A DNA stretch of 64,000 nt from Streptomyces spirodelae (GTDB lineage: Bacteria > Actinomycetota > Actinomycetes > Streptomycetales > Streptomycetaceae), in contig NZ_JAFFZN010000003.1 of NCBI RefSeq assembly GCF_017676385.1, forward strand, positions 1-64,000, in the 5' to 3' direction. Shown here piece after piece: positions 46,146 through 53,186 of the stretch. The first letter of the stretch is position 1. Every line of letters starts with the position of its first letter. The notes beneath the pieces were generated by a model. The model saw only the letters and a list, made by a program, of their open reading frames with translations. It searched no databases and had not been told where the DNA came from. Position numbers and translations under genes: made by a program.

Positions 46146-47310
46146 GGCGGGGCTGGAGGAACGGCTGGCCGAGTCGGTGGAGGCCGGGCGGCTGTCGGCG
46201 ACGACGGACACCACCGAGGCCGTCTCCGGCGCGGAGGCCGTCGTGGTGGTCGTACCGCTGTTCGTCGACGAGCGCGGCACCCCGGACTTCCGTGCGATGG
46301 ACGCCGCGACCCGCGCCGTGGCCGCCGGGCTGCGCGGTGGCGCCCTCGTCAGCTACGAGACGACCCTGCCGGTCGGCACCACCCGCGACCGCTTCGCACC
46401 GATGCTGGCCGAGGGCTCGGGGCTGCTGCCCGAACGCGACTTCTCCCTGGTCTTCTCGCCCGAGCGGGTCTTCACCGGGCGGGTCTTCACCGATCTGCGC
46501 CGCTACCCCAAGCTGGTCGGCGGCATCGGCCCGCACTCGGCCAAGGACGGGGTGCGCTTCTACGAGTCCGTACTCGACTTCGACGTACGCGAGGAGCTGC
46601 CGAAGCCCAACGGGGTGTGGGACCTCGGCTCGGCTGAGGCCGCCGAGCTGGCGAAGCTGGCCGAGACCACCTACCGGGACGTCAACATCGCGCTCGCCAA
46701 CCAGTTCGCCCGGTTCGCCGACCGGTCGGGCGTCGACATCGAGGCCGTCATCGACGCCTGCAACACCCAGCCCTACAGCCATATCCACCGCCCCGGCATC
46801 GCGGTGGGCGGCCACTGCATCCCGGTCTACCCGCGGATGTACCTGTGGAACGACCCGGAAGCCGATGTCGTACGCGCAGCGCGGCAGACCAACGAGGCCA
46901 TGCCCGAGCACGCCGTCGACCTCCTCGCCGACGCCTACGGCGACCTGAAGGGCGCCGAAGTCCTGGTGCTGGGCGCCGCCTACCGGGGCGGGGTGAAGGA
47001 GACCGCGTTCTCCGGTGTCTTCCCCACGGTCCGGGCGCTGCGCGAGCGCGGGGCGCGGCCGTACGTCTCCGACCCGCTGTTCGAGCCGCACGAGCTGGCC
47101 GACATGGGGCTGCGCCCGCACACGGGCCAGCCGGTCACCGCCGCCGTCGTGCACACCGACCACGCCGCCTACCGCGAGCTGTCCGCCGACCAGCTGCCCG
47201 GCGTACGGGTACTGGTCGACGGCCGCCGCATCACCGACCCGGCACTGTGGGCCGGGGTACGGCGGGTGGTCATCGGGGACGGCGCGGGACGAGGAGTGGT
47301 GCGCGCATGA
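46000..47310 (+). CDS. UDP-N-acetylhexosamine 6-dehydrogenase, WbpA/WecC-like
   Basis: 436 residues from the ATG at 46000, preceded by AGAAGGAGA. The NAD fold begins MRICVVALGKIGLPLAVQFAAKGH. The first glycine of the usual GxGxxG is Ala8, leaving A-L-G-K-I-G. The catalytic Cys273 lies in GGHCIPVYP, and SAEAAELAKLAETTYRDVNIALANQF is the central-domain signature of the UDP-HexNAc branch. It oxidises C6 to a uronic acid in two steps. The start lies inside the upstream glycosyltransferase frame and the end overlaps the GT2 gene in ATGA. Confidence 0.92.
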   Translation: MRICVVALGKIGLPLAVQFAAKGHLVTGADTDARVVASVNAGQVPFPGEAGLEERLAESVEAGRLSATTDTTEAVSGAEAVVVVVPLFVDERGTPDFRAMDAATRAVAAGLRGGALVSYETTLPVGTTRDRFAPMLAEGSGLLPERDFSLVFSPERVFTGRVFTDLRRYPKLVGGIGPHSAKDGVRFYESVLDFDVREELPKPNGVWDLGSAEAAELAKLAETTYRDVNIALANQFARFADRSGVDIEAVIDACNTQPYSHIHRPGIAVGGHCIPVYPRMYLWNDPEADVVRAARQTNEAMPEHAVDLLADAYGDLKGAEVLVLGAAYRGGVKETAFSGVFPTVRALRERGARPYVSDPLFEPHELADMGLRPHTGQPVTAAVVHTDHAAYRELSADQLPGVRVLVDGRRITDPALWAGVRRVVIGDGAGRGVVRA

Positions 47311-48383
47311 GCACCGCGCCGGGTGCCCCTTCCGGGCGCCCTCCCACTCCTGACGTCAGCGTCGTCGTCGCCGTCCACAACACCATGCCCTACCTCACCC
47401 GCTGTCTGTCCTCCCTGGTCGAGCAGACCATCGGGCAGCGGCGGATGGAGGTGATCGTCGTCGATGACGGCTCCACGGACGGCAGCGCCGAGGAGATCGA
47501 ACGCTTCGCCGCGCTCCACCCCGGCCTGTTCACCACCCTGCAGCAGGCCAACTCGGGCGGGCCCGCGGCCCCCAGCAACCGGGGTCTGGAGCGGGCCCGC
47601 GGACGCTATGTCTTCTTCCTCGGCGCCGACGACCATCTGTCCCCCGAGGCACTGGAGCGCATGGTGACCATGGCCGACAACTGCCGCTCCGACGTGCTGC
47701 TGTGCAAAATGGTGCCGATCGGCGAGCGTACGGTCCCTACCGGAGTGTTCAGCCGCACCGCGCCCGTCATCCGGCTGGTCGGCGACGGGCTGCCGTGGGC
47801 GCTGTCCAACACCAAGCTGTTCCGCCGCTCCCTGATCGAGGAGCACGGCATCCGCTACGACGAGTCGATGCCCGCCTTCAGCGACCAGCCGTTCGTCCTG
47901 GAGGCGTGCGTACGCGCTTCGCGGATCTCCGTACTGGCCGACAAACCGCACTACTTCGCCGTCCGCCGCGCCGACTCCGGCAACATCACCTTCCGGACCG
48001 ACCCCCGGGTACGGCTCCGCTGCGCTGAGCGCCTCTTCGAGGCGACCTGCCGCCACTTCGCGCCGGGCCCGCTGCGGGACGCCTTCCACAAGCGGCACTT
48101 CCACGTCGAGCTGTTCCAGCTCTTCGGCGCGGACTTCCCCGCCCTCCCCGAGGCCGCCCGGGAGTCCGTCTGCACCGGCGCAGCGCGGCTGATCGGCGCC
48201 CACGGCGACGGCGTCCTCGAACGCCTCGACCCCCGCCGCCGCCGCACCCTGGAACTCGCCTGGCGCGGCGATGTCCCCGCCCTGCTCGCGGACATCGCCC
48301 ACGATCCGCTGCGCACCCCGCCACCCCCGCGGGTCGGCCGCTTCCCCGCGGTACGCCGCCTGATGACGACCGTGCTGGGCTGA
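47307..48383 (+). CDS. GT2 glycosyltransferase
   Basis: 358 residues from the ATG at 47307 (ATGA overlap). The GT-A fold is shown by VSVVVAVHNTMPYLTRCLSSLVEQ, VIVVDDGSTDGS and GRYVFFLGADDHLSPEALERM, where GADD takes the place of the DxD. The C-terminal 150 residues are helical and specific to actinomycete surface-sugar transferases. Last gene of the 39006-48383 operon. It converges with the ECF sigma gene across 49 nt. Confidence 0.9.
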   Translation: MSTAPGAPSGRPPTPDVSVVVAVHNTMPYLTRCLSSLVEQTIGQRRMEVIVVDDGSTDGSAEEIERFAALHPGLFTTLQQANSGGPAAPSNRGLERARGRYVFFLGADDHLSPEALERMVTMADNCRSDVLLCKMVPIGERTVPTGVFSRTAPVIRLVGDGLPWALSNTKLFRRSLIEEHGIRYDESMPAFSDQPFVLEACVRASRISVLADKPHYFAVRRADSGNITFRTDPRVRLRCAERLFEATCRHFAPGPLRDAFHKRHFHVELFQLFGADFPALPEAARESVCTGAARLIGAHGDGVLERLDPRRRRTLELAWRGDVPALLADIAHDPLRTPPPPRVGRFPAVRRLMTTVLG

Positions 48384-48432
48384 GGCCGGGCCCCCGGGGC
48401 GACATCCGCGGTGACGACGGCAGCGGCGAGGT

Positions 48433-49350
48433 TCACCGTGTTCCGAGGTCGTAGGCCGTGCGGTCGGCGACGGCTCGGAGCTTGTCCGGGTTGGCCACAT
48501 TGTGGACGGCGGTGATACGGCCGTCGGCGTCGAAGTCGAAGGTGACGGTGGCGATCACGCGTCCCGGCGTGCTGAACAGGATGCCAGGGCCACCGTTGAT
48601 CTCCACCAGCTCGGCCTTCATATCGGCAGGCTCGACGCCCTGGTAGGTGACGGTCCCGATGGCCGCGAACCAGGCAGCCACCGTCTCCGCGCCCACCACC
48701 GGGCGCAGGGCCTGGCGGACCTTGCCGCCGCCGTCGGTCCACAGGGTGACGTCCGGGGAGAGCAGTTCCATCAGCGCGTTGACGTCCCCGCCGGTCGCGG
48801 CGGAGAAGAACCGCTCGGTGGCCTCGCGCTGCCTCGACCGGTCGGTGGCGAAGCGCGGCCGTCGGGCCCGCACGTGCTCGCGGGCCCGGTGCGCGGCCTG
48901 CCGCACGGCGGCCTCGGAACGCTCCACCGCCTCGGCGATCTCGGCGTGGCTGAAGTCGAAGACCTCCTTCAGCACGAAGACGGCGCGCTCCAGCGGGCTG
49001 AGCGTCTCCAGCACCACCAGCATGGCCATCGACACCGACTCGGCGTCCATGACGACCTCGGAGGCGTCCCCGCCGGTGAGGACGGGCTCCGGCAGCCACG
49101 GCCCCACATAGGTCTCCCGCTTGTGACGGGTGGAGCGCAGACGTTCGAGCGCCAGGTTCGAGACGATCCGCGTCAGGTACGCCTTGGGGTCGGCCACCTG
49201 CGAACGGTCCGCGGCGGACCACTTGAGCCACGCGTCCTGCACCGCGTCCTCGGCATCGGCCGCACTGCCGAGGAGCCGGTAGGCCACGGAGAACAGCAGC
49301 CGCCGGTGCTCGTGGAAGACCTGCTGGTCGGGGGCGGACAGGCCGGTCAC
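48433..49350 (-). CDS. ECF41-type RNA polymerase sigma factor (SigJ-like)
   Basis: 305 residues from a GTG at 49350. Sigma2 (FSVAYRLLGSAADAEDAVQDAWLKW) and sigma4 (AMLVVLETLSPLERAVFVLKEVFDFSHAEIAEAV) are followed by a SnoaL-like domain (residues 185-290). All ECF41 marks are visible: WLPEP in the linker, DGGGK, and NPDKL near the end. In this group the C-terminal domain replaces an anti-sigma factor and tunes activity. The GTGA overlap with the upstream oxidoreductase gene fits the usual ECF41 pairing, in which the partner gene is the main target. Confidence 0.93.
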   Translation of the reverse strand: MTGLSAPDQQVFHEHRRLLFSVAYRLLGSAADAEDAVQDAWLKWSAADRSQVADPKAYLTRIVSNLALERLRSTRHKRETYVGPWLPEPVLTGGDASEVVMDAESVSMAMLVVLETLSPLERAVFVLKEVFDFSHAEIAEAVERSEAAVRQAAHRAREHVRARRPRFATDRSRQREATERFFSAATGGDVNALMELLSPDVTLWTDGGGKVRQALRPVVGAETVAAWFAAIGTVTYQGVEPADMKAELVEINGGPGILFSTPGRVIATVTFDFDADGRITAVHNVANPDKLRAVADRTAYDLGTR

Positions 49351-50567
49351 TTGGCCCTCCGGACGCGGGTGAAGCGGCCCCCGCGGGGCCAGAACGCGCC
49401 CGAGGCGGGCATCTTCTTCATACGGCCGTACGTCGGCCAGGGCGAGGCGGTCACCGTCTCCTTGTACCGCACGGCCGTACGACCGGTGAGGCAGAACCGG
49501 CGCGGACTGTCGTCGGGCCGCGTGAACTGCACCACGGCATCACCGCGGCCCAGGCTCACCGGCGTGTGGTAGTAACCGAAGCGGAACGGCTTGGGCCGCC
49601 TGCCCTTGAGTACGCGGTCGATCGAGAGCGCGGCATGCACCCCGGTCGGCATGCCGCCCTGGCAGGTACCGTGCATGACGCCGTAGCCCTGGCGAATCGC
49701 GGCCGCATCGCCGATCGCGTACACCTCTGGGTGGGACACCGAGCGCAGCGCGGCGTCGGTGACGATGCGTCCGCGCTCGTCGACGGTGAGCCCGGCGCGG
49801 GCCGCCAGTGGCGAGATCTGCGTGCCGCTGGTCCACAGGACCGCGTCGGCGGCGATGCTCTGACCGCCCGCCAGTTCCACCCCGTCGGGCAGCACCTTCA
49901 CCACGTCGGCGCCGACGCGCACCCGGACGCCCAACCGGTCCAGCGCGGCGCGCACATGGGCCTTGGCCTTCGGGCTCATGGCCGCACCGGGCTCCTGCCG
50001 GCCCAGCAGTACGACGTTCAGCTCCGGGTGCCGCTCGGCAATCTCCGCGGCCGACTCGACGCCGGTCAGCCCGCTGCCGGCGACCACCACCGTGGGTTTG
50101 CTGCCGTTGCCGTTGCTGAGGCGTGCCAGCCGGTCGGCGAGCAGCTCGGCGTCCTGGGCGCTGCTCAAGGTGTACGCGTGGTCCTCGACCCCCGGCACCG
50201 CCGAGGTGCCGGCGACACCGCCCAGCCCGTACACCAGCGTGTCGTAGTGCAGCACCCGTTCGTCGTCGATCCGCACGGTTCTCGCGTCCGGGTCCACGGC
50301 CGTCACCCAGCCGCGCACGAACCGCGCGCCGGTGCCCTCCAGCAGCTCCGGGACGCTCAGCTCCGCGAGCTGTTGGCCGGTCGCCGTCATGTGCAGCCGC
50401 ATGCGCTCGGTGAACCGCTCCTGCGCGTTCACCACGGTCACCCGCACCCCTTCGCGCCGCTTCACCCGGCCGGCGAGCTGGACGGCTGCCGCCATGCCTG
50501 CGTATCCCGCTCCCAGGATCACCACGCGGTGCGCGGCCTCTGTGCTGGTCTTGTGCCGTGCGTTCAT
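49347..50567 (-). CDS. FAD-dependent NAD(P)H oxidoreductase (NDH-2-like), ECF41 partner
   Basis: 406 residues from the ATG at 50567, with AGGAGG 8 nt upstream. Two Rossmann motifs are present: VVILGAGYAGMAAAVQLAG for FAD and VVVAGSGLTGVESAAEIAE for NAD(P). The ending EVYAIGDAAA is the second FAD contact. No C-terminal amphipathic helix is obvious, so membrane quinone reduction is uncertain. It shares an operon with the ECF41 sigma factor, suggesting autoregulated response to redox or solvent stress. Confidence 0.9.
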   Translation of the reverse strand: MNARHKTSTEAAHRVVILGAGYAGMAAAVQLAGRVKRREGVRVTVVNAQERFTERMRLHMTATGQQLAELSVPELLEGTGARFVRGWVTAVDPDARTVRIDDERVLHYDTLVYGLGGVAGTSAVPGVEDHAYTLSSAQDAELLADRLARLSNGNGSKPTVVVAGSGLTGVESAAEIAERHPELNVVLLGRQEPGAAMSPKAKAHVRAALDRLGVRVRVGADVVKVLPDGVELAGGQSIAADAVLWTSGTQISPLAARAGLTVDERGRIVTDAALRSVSHPEVYAIGDAAAIRQGYGVMHGTCQGGMPTGVHAALSIDRVLKGRRPKPFRFGYYHTPVSLGRGDAVVQFTRPDDSPRRFCLTGRTAVRYKETVTASPWPTYGRMKKMPASGAFWPRGGRFTRVRRAK

Positions 50568-51032
50568 CGTTACGTCCTCCTCGGCTCGCCTGCTGATGCC
50601 CACCAGATGGGAGCAGGCGGCCGGGACGTGACACGGGGCGTATGTGATGCAGGACACAGCCTGAATCGGCAGGCATCTGTGCTGCCCCCTGCTCCTTCGG
50701 CTGAGGCCCTTCAGGGCATGAGGAGCCGCTGGTAGGCGCCATGGATGTGGCCCGGCCCGCGTAGGCGACGCTCCCTGTACGGCTTGGAGATCAGGAGCAG
50801 CGAGTCGACCTCGACGGCGGCTTCACGGAGCACCTCGGGAACAGACCGGCGCGGTACAGGTCGGCTGAGGCGGCCGATGCCCCAGCTGGTGGTAGTCCCA
50901 CAGCAGCCTGGTCACATACGCCGCGACCAGGTGTCCGCGAGGTGAGAGGGCGTCCCCTTTGTCGGAGCGGGACAAGCGTGATGCCCCGCTGCTCCTTCGT
51001 GGGGCTATGGGGCACCGCGTTGGTGTTCTGGG
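50568..51032. other. Intergenic stretch with one possible small gene
   Basis: 465 nt between the oxidoreductase start and the last DUF397 stop. The right half holds the small open frame 50823-50975. The left half must hold the oxidoreductase promoter, but I could not identify it securely. No repeats or strong hairpins were seen. Confidence 0.5.
50823..50975 (-). CDS. Possible small protein or gene remnant
   Basis: 50 codons from a TTG at 50975, ending at 50823. The translation contains SDKGDALSPRGHLVAAYVTRLLWDYHQLGHRPPQP, which looks like real protein (balanced, amphipathic, Trp/Tyr/His) rather than a GC-rich shadow. No ATG or GTG is available: an in-frame stop lies just beyond the DUF397 gene, and the AAGGAG upstream is about 16 nt from the TTG. 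It is either a TTG-started member of the DUF397 operon or the remnant of a longer gene. Confidence 0.35.
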   Translation of the reverse strand: MSRSDKGDALSPRGHLVAAYVTRLLWDYHQLGHRPPQPTCTAPVCSRGAP

Positions 51033-51254
51033 TCACGCGCGGCCGAGTGCGTCTCGCTGGACGGCCGTGACAAATGACGACCATGCGGAGGCCGTGAAGG
51101 TGAGCGCCGGGCCGTGGGGAGCCTTGCTGTCGCGGACGGGGACGGTGCCGGAGCTGATGTAAGCCGGCGCCCACTCGACGCAGTTGTAGCCCCCGTCACC
51201 GCTGTAGCTCGACTTCACCCACTCCGTGTGGGAGGGGTCAGGAGTTGTGTTCAT
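51033..51254 (-). CDS. DUF397 protein, copy 3 of the array
   Basis: 73 residues from the ATG at 51254. The DUF397 core is WVKSSYSGDGGYNCVEWAP, VPVRDSKAPHGPALTFT and WSSFVTAV. The C-terminus (QRDALGRA) has diverged from the other copies and ends 9 nt earlier than the repeat period predicts. DUF397 proteins are small partners of XRE/DUF5753 regulators (BldB/WhiJ-type systems) and are often antitoxin-like. It overlaps the preceding copy by 17 nt. Confidence 0.9.
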   Translation of the reverse strand: MNTTPDPSHTEWVKSSYSGDGGYNCVEWAPAYISSGTVPVRDSKAPHGPALTFTASAWSSFVTAVQRDALGRA

Positions 51255-51468
51255 GGTGCAGCTCCCCGCGCTTGACCGCAGATACGAAGTCGGCCCAGCC
51301 GTCGGCCGTGAAGGTGAGGGCAGGGCCGTGGGGTTCCTTGCTGTCCCGGACGGGGACTGTCCCGGAATTGATGTAAGCCGGTGCCCACTCGACGCAGCCT
51401 CCACCGTTGCCGTTGCTGTAGCTCGACTTGACCCACTCCGTTTCGGAGGGGTCAGGAGTTCTGCTCAC
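51238..51468 (-). CDS. DUF397 protein, copy 2 of the array
   Basis: 76 residues from a GTG at 51468. WVKSSYSNGNGGGCVEWAP, VPVRDSKEPHGPALTFT and WADFVSAVKRGELHHEHNS identify DUF397. It overlaps copy 1 and copy 3 by 17 nt each. The start codon differs (GTG) from the other two copies (ATG), which could lower its expression. Confidence 0.92.
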   Translation of the reverse strand: MSRTPDPSETEWVKSSYSNGNGGGCVEWAPAYINSGTVPVRDSKEPHGPALTFTADGWADFVSAVKRGELHHEHNS

Positions 51469-51682
51469 GGTGCAGCTCCCCGTGCTTGACCGCAGTCACG
51501 AACTCGGCCCAGCCGTCGGGCGTGAAGGCGAGTGCCGGGCCGTGGGGGCTTTTGCTGTCGCGGACGGGGACGGTGCCGGAGCTGATGTAAGTCGGTGCCC
51601 ACTCAACGCAGTTGGCGCCTCCGTTGCCGCTGTAGCTCGACTTGACCCACTCCGCGCTGGAGAGGTCAGGAGTGGTGCTCAT
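51452..51682 (-). CDS. DUF397 protein, copy 1 of the array
   Basis: 76 residues from the ATG at 51682, which overlaps the regulator stop in ATGA. Core WVKSSYSGNGGANCVEWAP, VPVRDSKSPHGPALAFT and WAEFVTAVKHGELHREQNS. As the copy coupled directly to the XRE regulator it is the likeliest ancestral partner. Confidence 0.93.
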   Translation of the reverse strand: MSTTPDLSSAEWVKSSYSGNGGANCVEWAPTYISSGTVPVRDSKSPHGPALAFTPDGWAEFVTAVKHGELHREQNS

Positions 51683-52509
51683 GTCGGTAGTGCCTCCATC
51701 ACGGACCGGACGAACGCCGCCGAATCCTCCGGCGACAAGGCGCGTGCCCTTACCCGATTGTAGGCGCGCTGGCGTTCGATGACGCTGTCCAAGTTCTCCA
51801 TGAGCGTGCCCGTCGAGATGCCCTCCTCGTAAGCCACGCGTTCGCCGTTGTCCAAGGTCATCAGCGCCAGCGTGCCACCTACCAGGGCATGTCCCCCCTG
51901 TTCGAATGGGAGAACCTGCACCACGGTTGTCCGCGTAAGTGTCAGCTCTGCAACGCGCGCCAACTGCGCACGCATGATGGCCGGGTCGCCGAAGCTGCGT
52001 CGGATCGCCGCCTCATCGATCACGGCTGAGTAATCCAGCAGCGTGTCGGAACGCAGCAGCCTTTGACGGCTCAGCCGAGCAGCGACGAGCTCCTCGATCC
52101 TGTCCTGCGACTGCCAGGGATTGGCCTCCTTGAACTGGGCGCGTGCATAGTCCGCTGTCTGGATGAGCCCCGGCACAATCTGACCGCTGTATTCGTCCAG
52201 CACCTGCGCACGTGCTTCAAGCTCCATCCGACGCTGGAACTGATCCGGATGGATCTCCTTGCTCGCGAGCAGGAACAGCTCCTCGAAGATCCCGTCCGTG
52301 CCGAAGGCGGCGTCCAGCATCGGTGGCAGTGAAGGCGGTGGCATCACCTCGGCTGTCTCGATGCGGGACAGGTGGCTGCGGCTGATGTTCACCACGTCCG
52401 ACAGGCCCTCAAGGCTCATGCCGGCCCGCTCGCGATGGGTGCGCATCTTGGCGCCGAAGAGGTGCCGGGCGCCTCGGTCGGGGGTCAGTTCTCGTGGTCG
52501 GGCTGGCAT
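51679..52509 (-). CDS. XRE/DUF5753 transcriptional regulator (Scr1/WhiJ-like)
   Basis: 276 residues from the ATG at 52509, with GGAGG 6 nt upstream. The helix-turn-helix (about 18-55: FGAKMRTHRERAGMSLEGLSDVVNISRSHLSRIE) is followed by the DUF5753 domain (YSGQIVPGLIQTADYARAQF; RLLRSDTLLDYSAVIDEAAIRRSFGD; VVQVLPFEQGGHALVGGTLALMTLDNGERVAYEE). Such regulators act with DUF397 partners and often control neighbouring small-peptide or developmental genes. A palindrome lies in the 116-bp divergent region shared with the methyltransferase operon. Confidence 0.94.
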   Translation of the reverse strand: MPARPRELTPDRGARHLFGAKMRTHRERAGMSLEGLSDVVNISRSHLSRIETAEVMPPPSLPPMLDAAFGTDGIFEELFLLASKEIHPDQFQRRMELEARAQVLDEYSGQIVPGLIQTADYARAQFKEANPWQSQDRIEELVAARLSRQRLLRSDTLLDYSAVIDEAAIRRSFGDPAIMRAQLARVAELTLTRTTVVQVLPFEQGGHALVGGTLALMTLDNGERVAYEEGISTGTLMENLDSVIERQRAYNRVRARALSPEDSAAFVRSVMEALPT

Positions 52510-52588
52510 CGGGCGGCCTCCGTTCTCCCCGGGTGGGGCTGGGGAGATGAATTCCTCGCTCTCACCTGCAACCCAGGGCAACATTTGG

Positions 52589-52603
52589 ATTACGCAAGGT
52601 AAT
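52589..52603. promoter_or_regulatory. Candidate operator of the XRE regulator
   Basis: Perfect inverted repeat ATTAC-GCAAG-GTAAT in an AT-rich patch, 80 nt before the regulator start on one side and 23 nt before the first operon gene (52626) on the other. The position suits a site from which the regulator controls both directions. Confidence 0.5.
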
Positions 52604-52625
52604 TGATCCAGGTAAGGGAGCGCAG

Positions 52626-52856
52626 GTGAACGACTGGAGTGGTGTGGCCGAGGCGACGCCCGAGGAGGCGTGCGACGAGTTGAAGGACGCTCTTACGGCG
52701 GCGGGGGTGAAGTTGCCGTCGCTGTCGGTCGAGGTCGCTTCATATGCCGGGTGGTCCAAGCCCGCGCTGATCGAGTTGGGGCGCTGCAACGTGGCGACGG
52801 CCCGTGCGCTCGCCGCCGCGCTGCGGTCCGGGGCGGCGGGGGAGGGAGAGGGGTGA
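52626..52856 (+). CDS. Small protein, first gene of the PIMT operon
   Basis: 76 residues from a GTG at 52626, with GGGAG 5 nt upstream. I do not recognise the family. The sequence (TPEEACDELKDALTAAGVKLPSLSVEVASYAGWSKPALIELGRCNVATARALAAALRSG) is helical and soluble-looking, and the second half could be a small helix bundle or a leader-binding element. The stop overlaps the next small gene in GTGA. Divergent from the XRE regulator. Confidence 0.75.
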   Translation: MNDWSGVAEATPEEACDELKDALTAAGVKLPSLSVEVASYAGWSKPALIELGRCNVATARALAAALRSGAAGEGEG

Positions 52857-53014
52857 GCGGGGAGCTGGAGCGGCAGGAACGACGTCGCACCACGGCCGAG
52901 TTGAGCGAGCAGGCGGAGCGACTGGGCCGCCAGATCGATGAGCACCTGGAGGGTCTGGGCCGCCGCCCCCCTCCCCCGACCACCCCCGCAAAACGTCACC
53001 AGTCTGGCCGGTGA
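52853..53014 (+). CDS. Small charged helical protein, second gene of the PIMT operon
   Basis: 53 residues from a GTG at 52853 overlapping the previous stop (GTGA). The sequence is strongly charged with a predicted helix (ELERQERRRTTAELSEQAERLGRQIDEHLEGL) of coiled-coil character, then a Pro-rich basic tail. No family is recognised. The tight coupling and codon bias support expression. Confidence 0.6.
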   Translation: MSGELERQERRRTTAELSEQAERLGRQIDEHLEGLGRRPPPPTTPAKRHQSGR

Positions 53015-53062
53015 CGAAACCAAACACCCCCCCGCAGCACCACAGTCGAGAGGAACACAGCC

Positions 53063-53179
53063 ATGGGCAGGCACAGTGACGGCAAGGGCGGCCAGGAAGG
53101 GGATCAGCAGCAGTCCCCTCGTGAGTCGGACGGGCAGTGGGAACGGCCCGTTCCCCCGGCCGATGACGACGAGAAGTGA
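53063..53179 (+). CDS. 38-residue Asp-Gly peptide, candidate RiPP precursor
   Basis: ATG at 53063 with GAGAGGA 8 nt upstream, stop at 53177-53179, 7 nt before the methyltransferase start. The peptide has no Cys or Thr, only three Ser, and many Gly, Gln and acidic residues. It contains two Ser-Asp-Gly motifs (Asp6 and Asp23), one Gly-Asp-Gln, and an acidic ending PADDDEK. Asp-Gly is the most aspartimide-prone dipeptide, which fits a substrate for the adjacent PIMT-like enzyme. The alternative is a non-precursor small protein, and conservation in relatives would decide. Confidence 0.55.
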   Translation: MGRHSDGKGGQEGDQQQSPRESDGQWERPVPPADDDEK

Positions 53180-53186
53180 CCCGGCC

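Larger units (their letters stand above)
51033..51682 (-). repeat. 214-bp tandem triplication of DUF397 genes
   Basis: The three start codons lie at 51682, 51468 and 51254, exactly 214 nt apart. The first two stops are also 214 nt apart (51452, 51238), and both overlaps are 17 nt. This is a direct tandem amplification whose unit is slightly shorter than the gene. Confidence 0.9.

Noticed and set aside
50568-50660. TGTC/CGTC elements upstream of the oxidoreductase as an ECF41 promoter
   Set aside because: Reading the minus strand, TGTCCTG and TGTCACG occur but no CGTC lies at the expected spacing, so I do not call a promoter.
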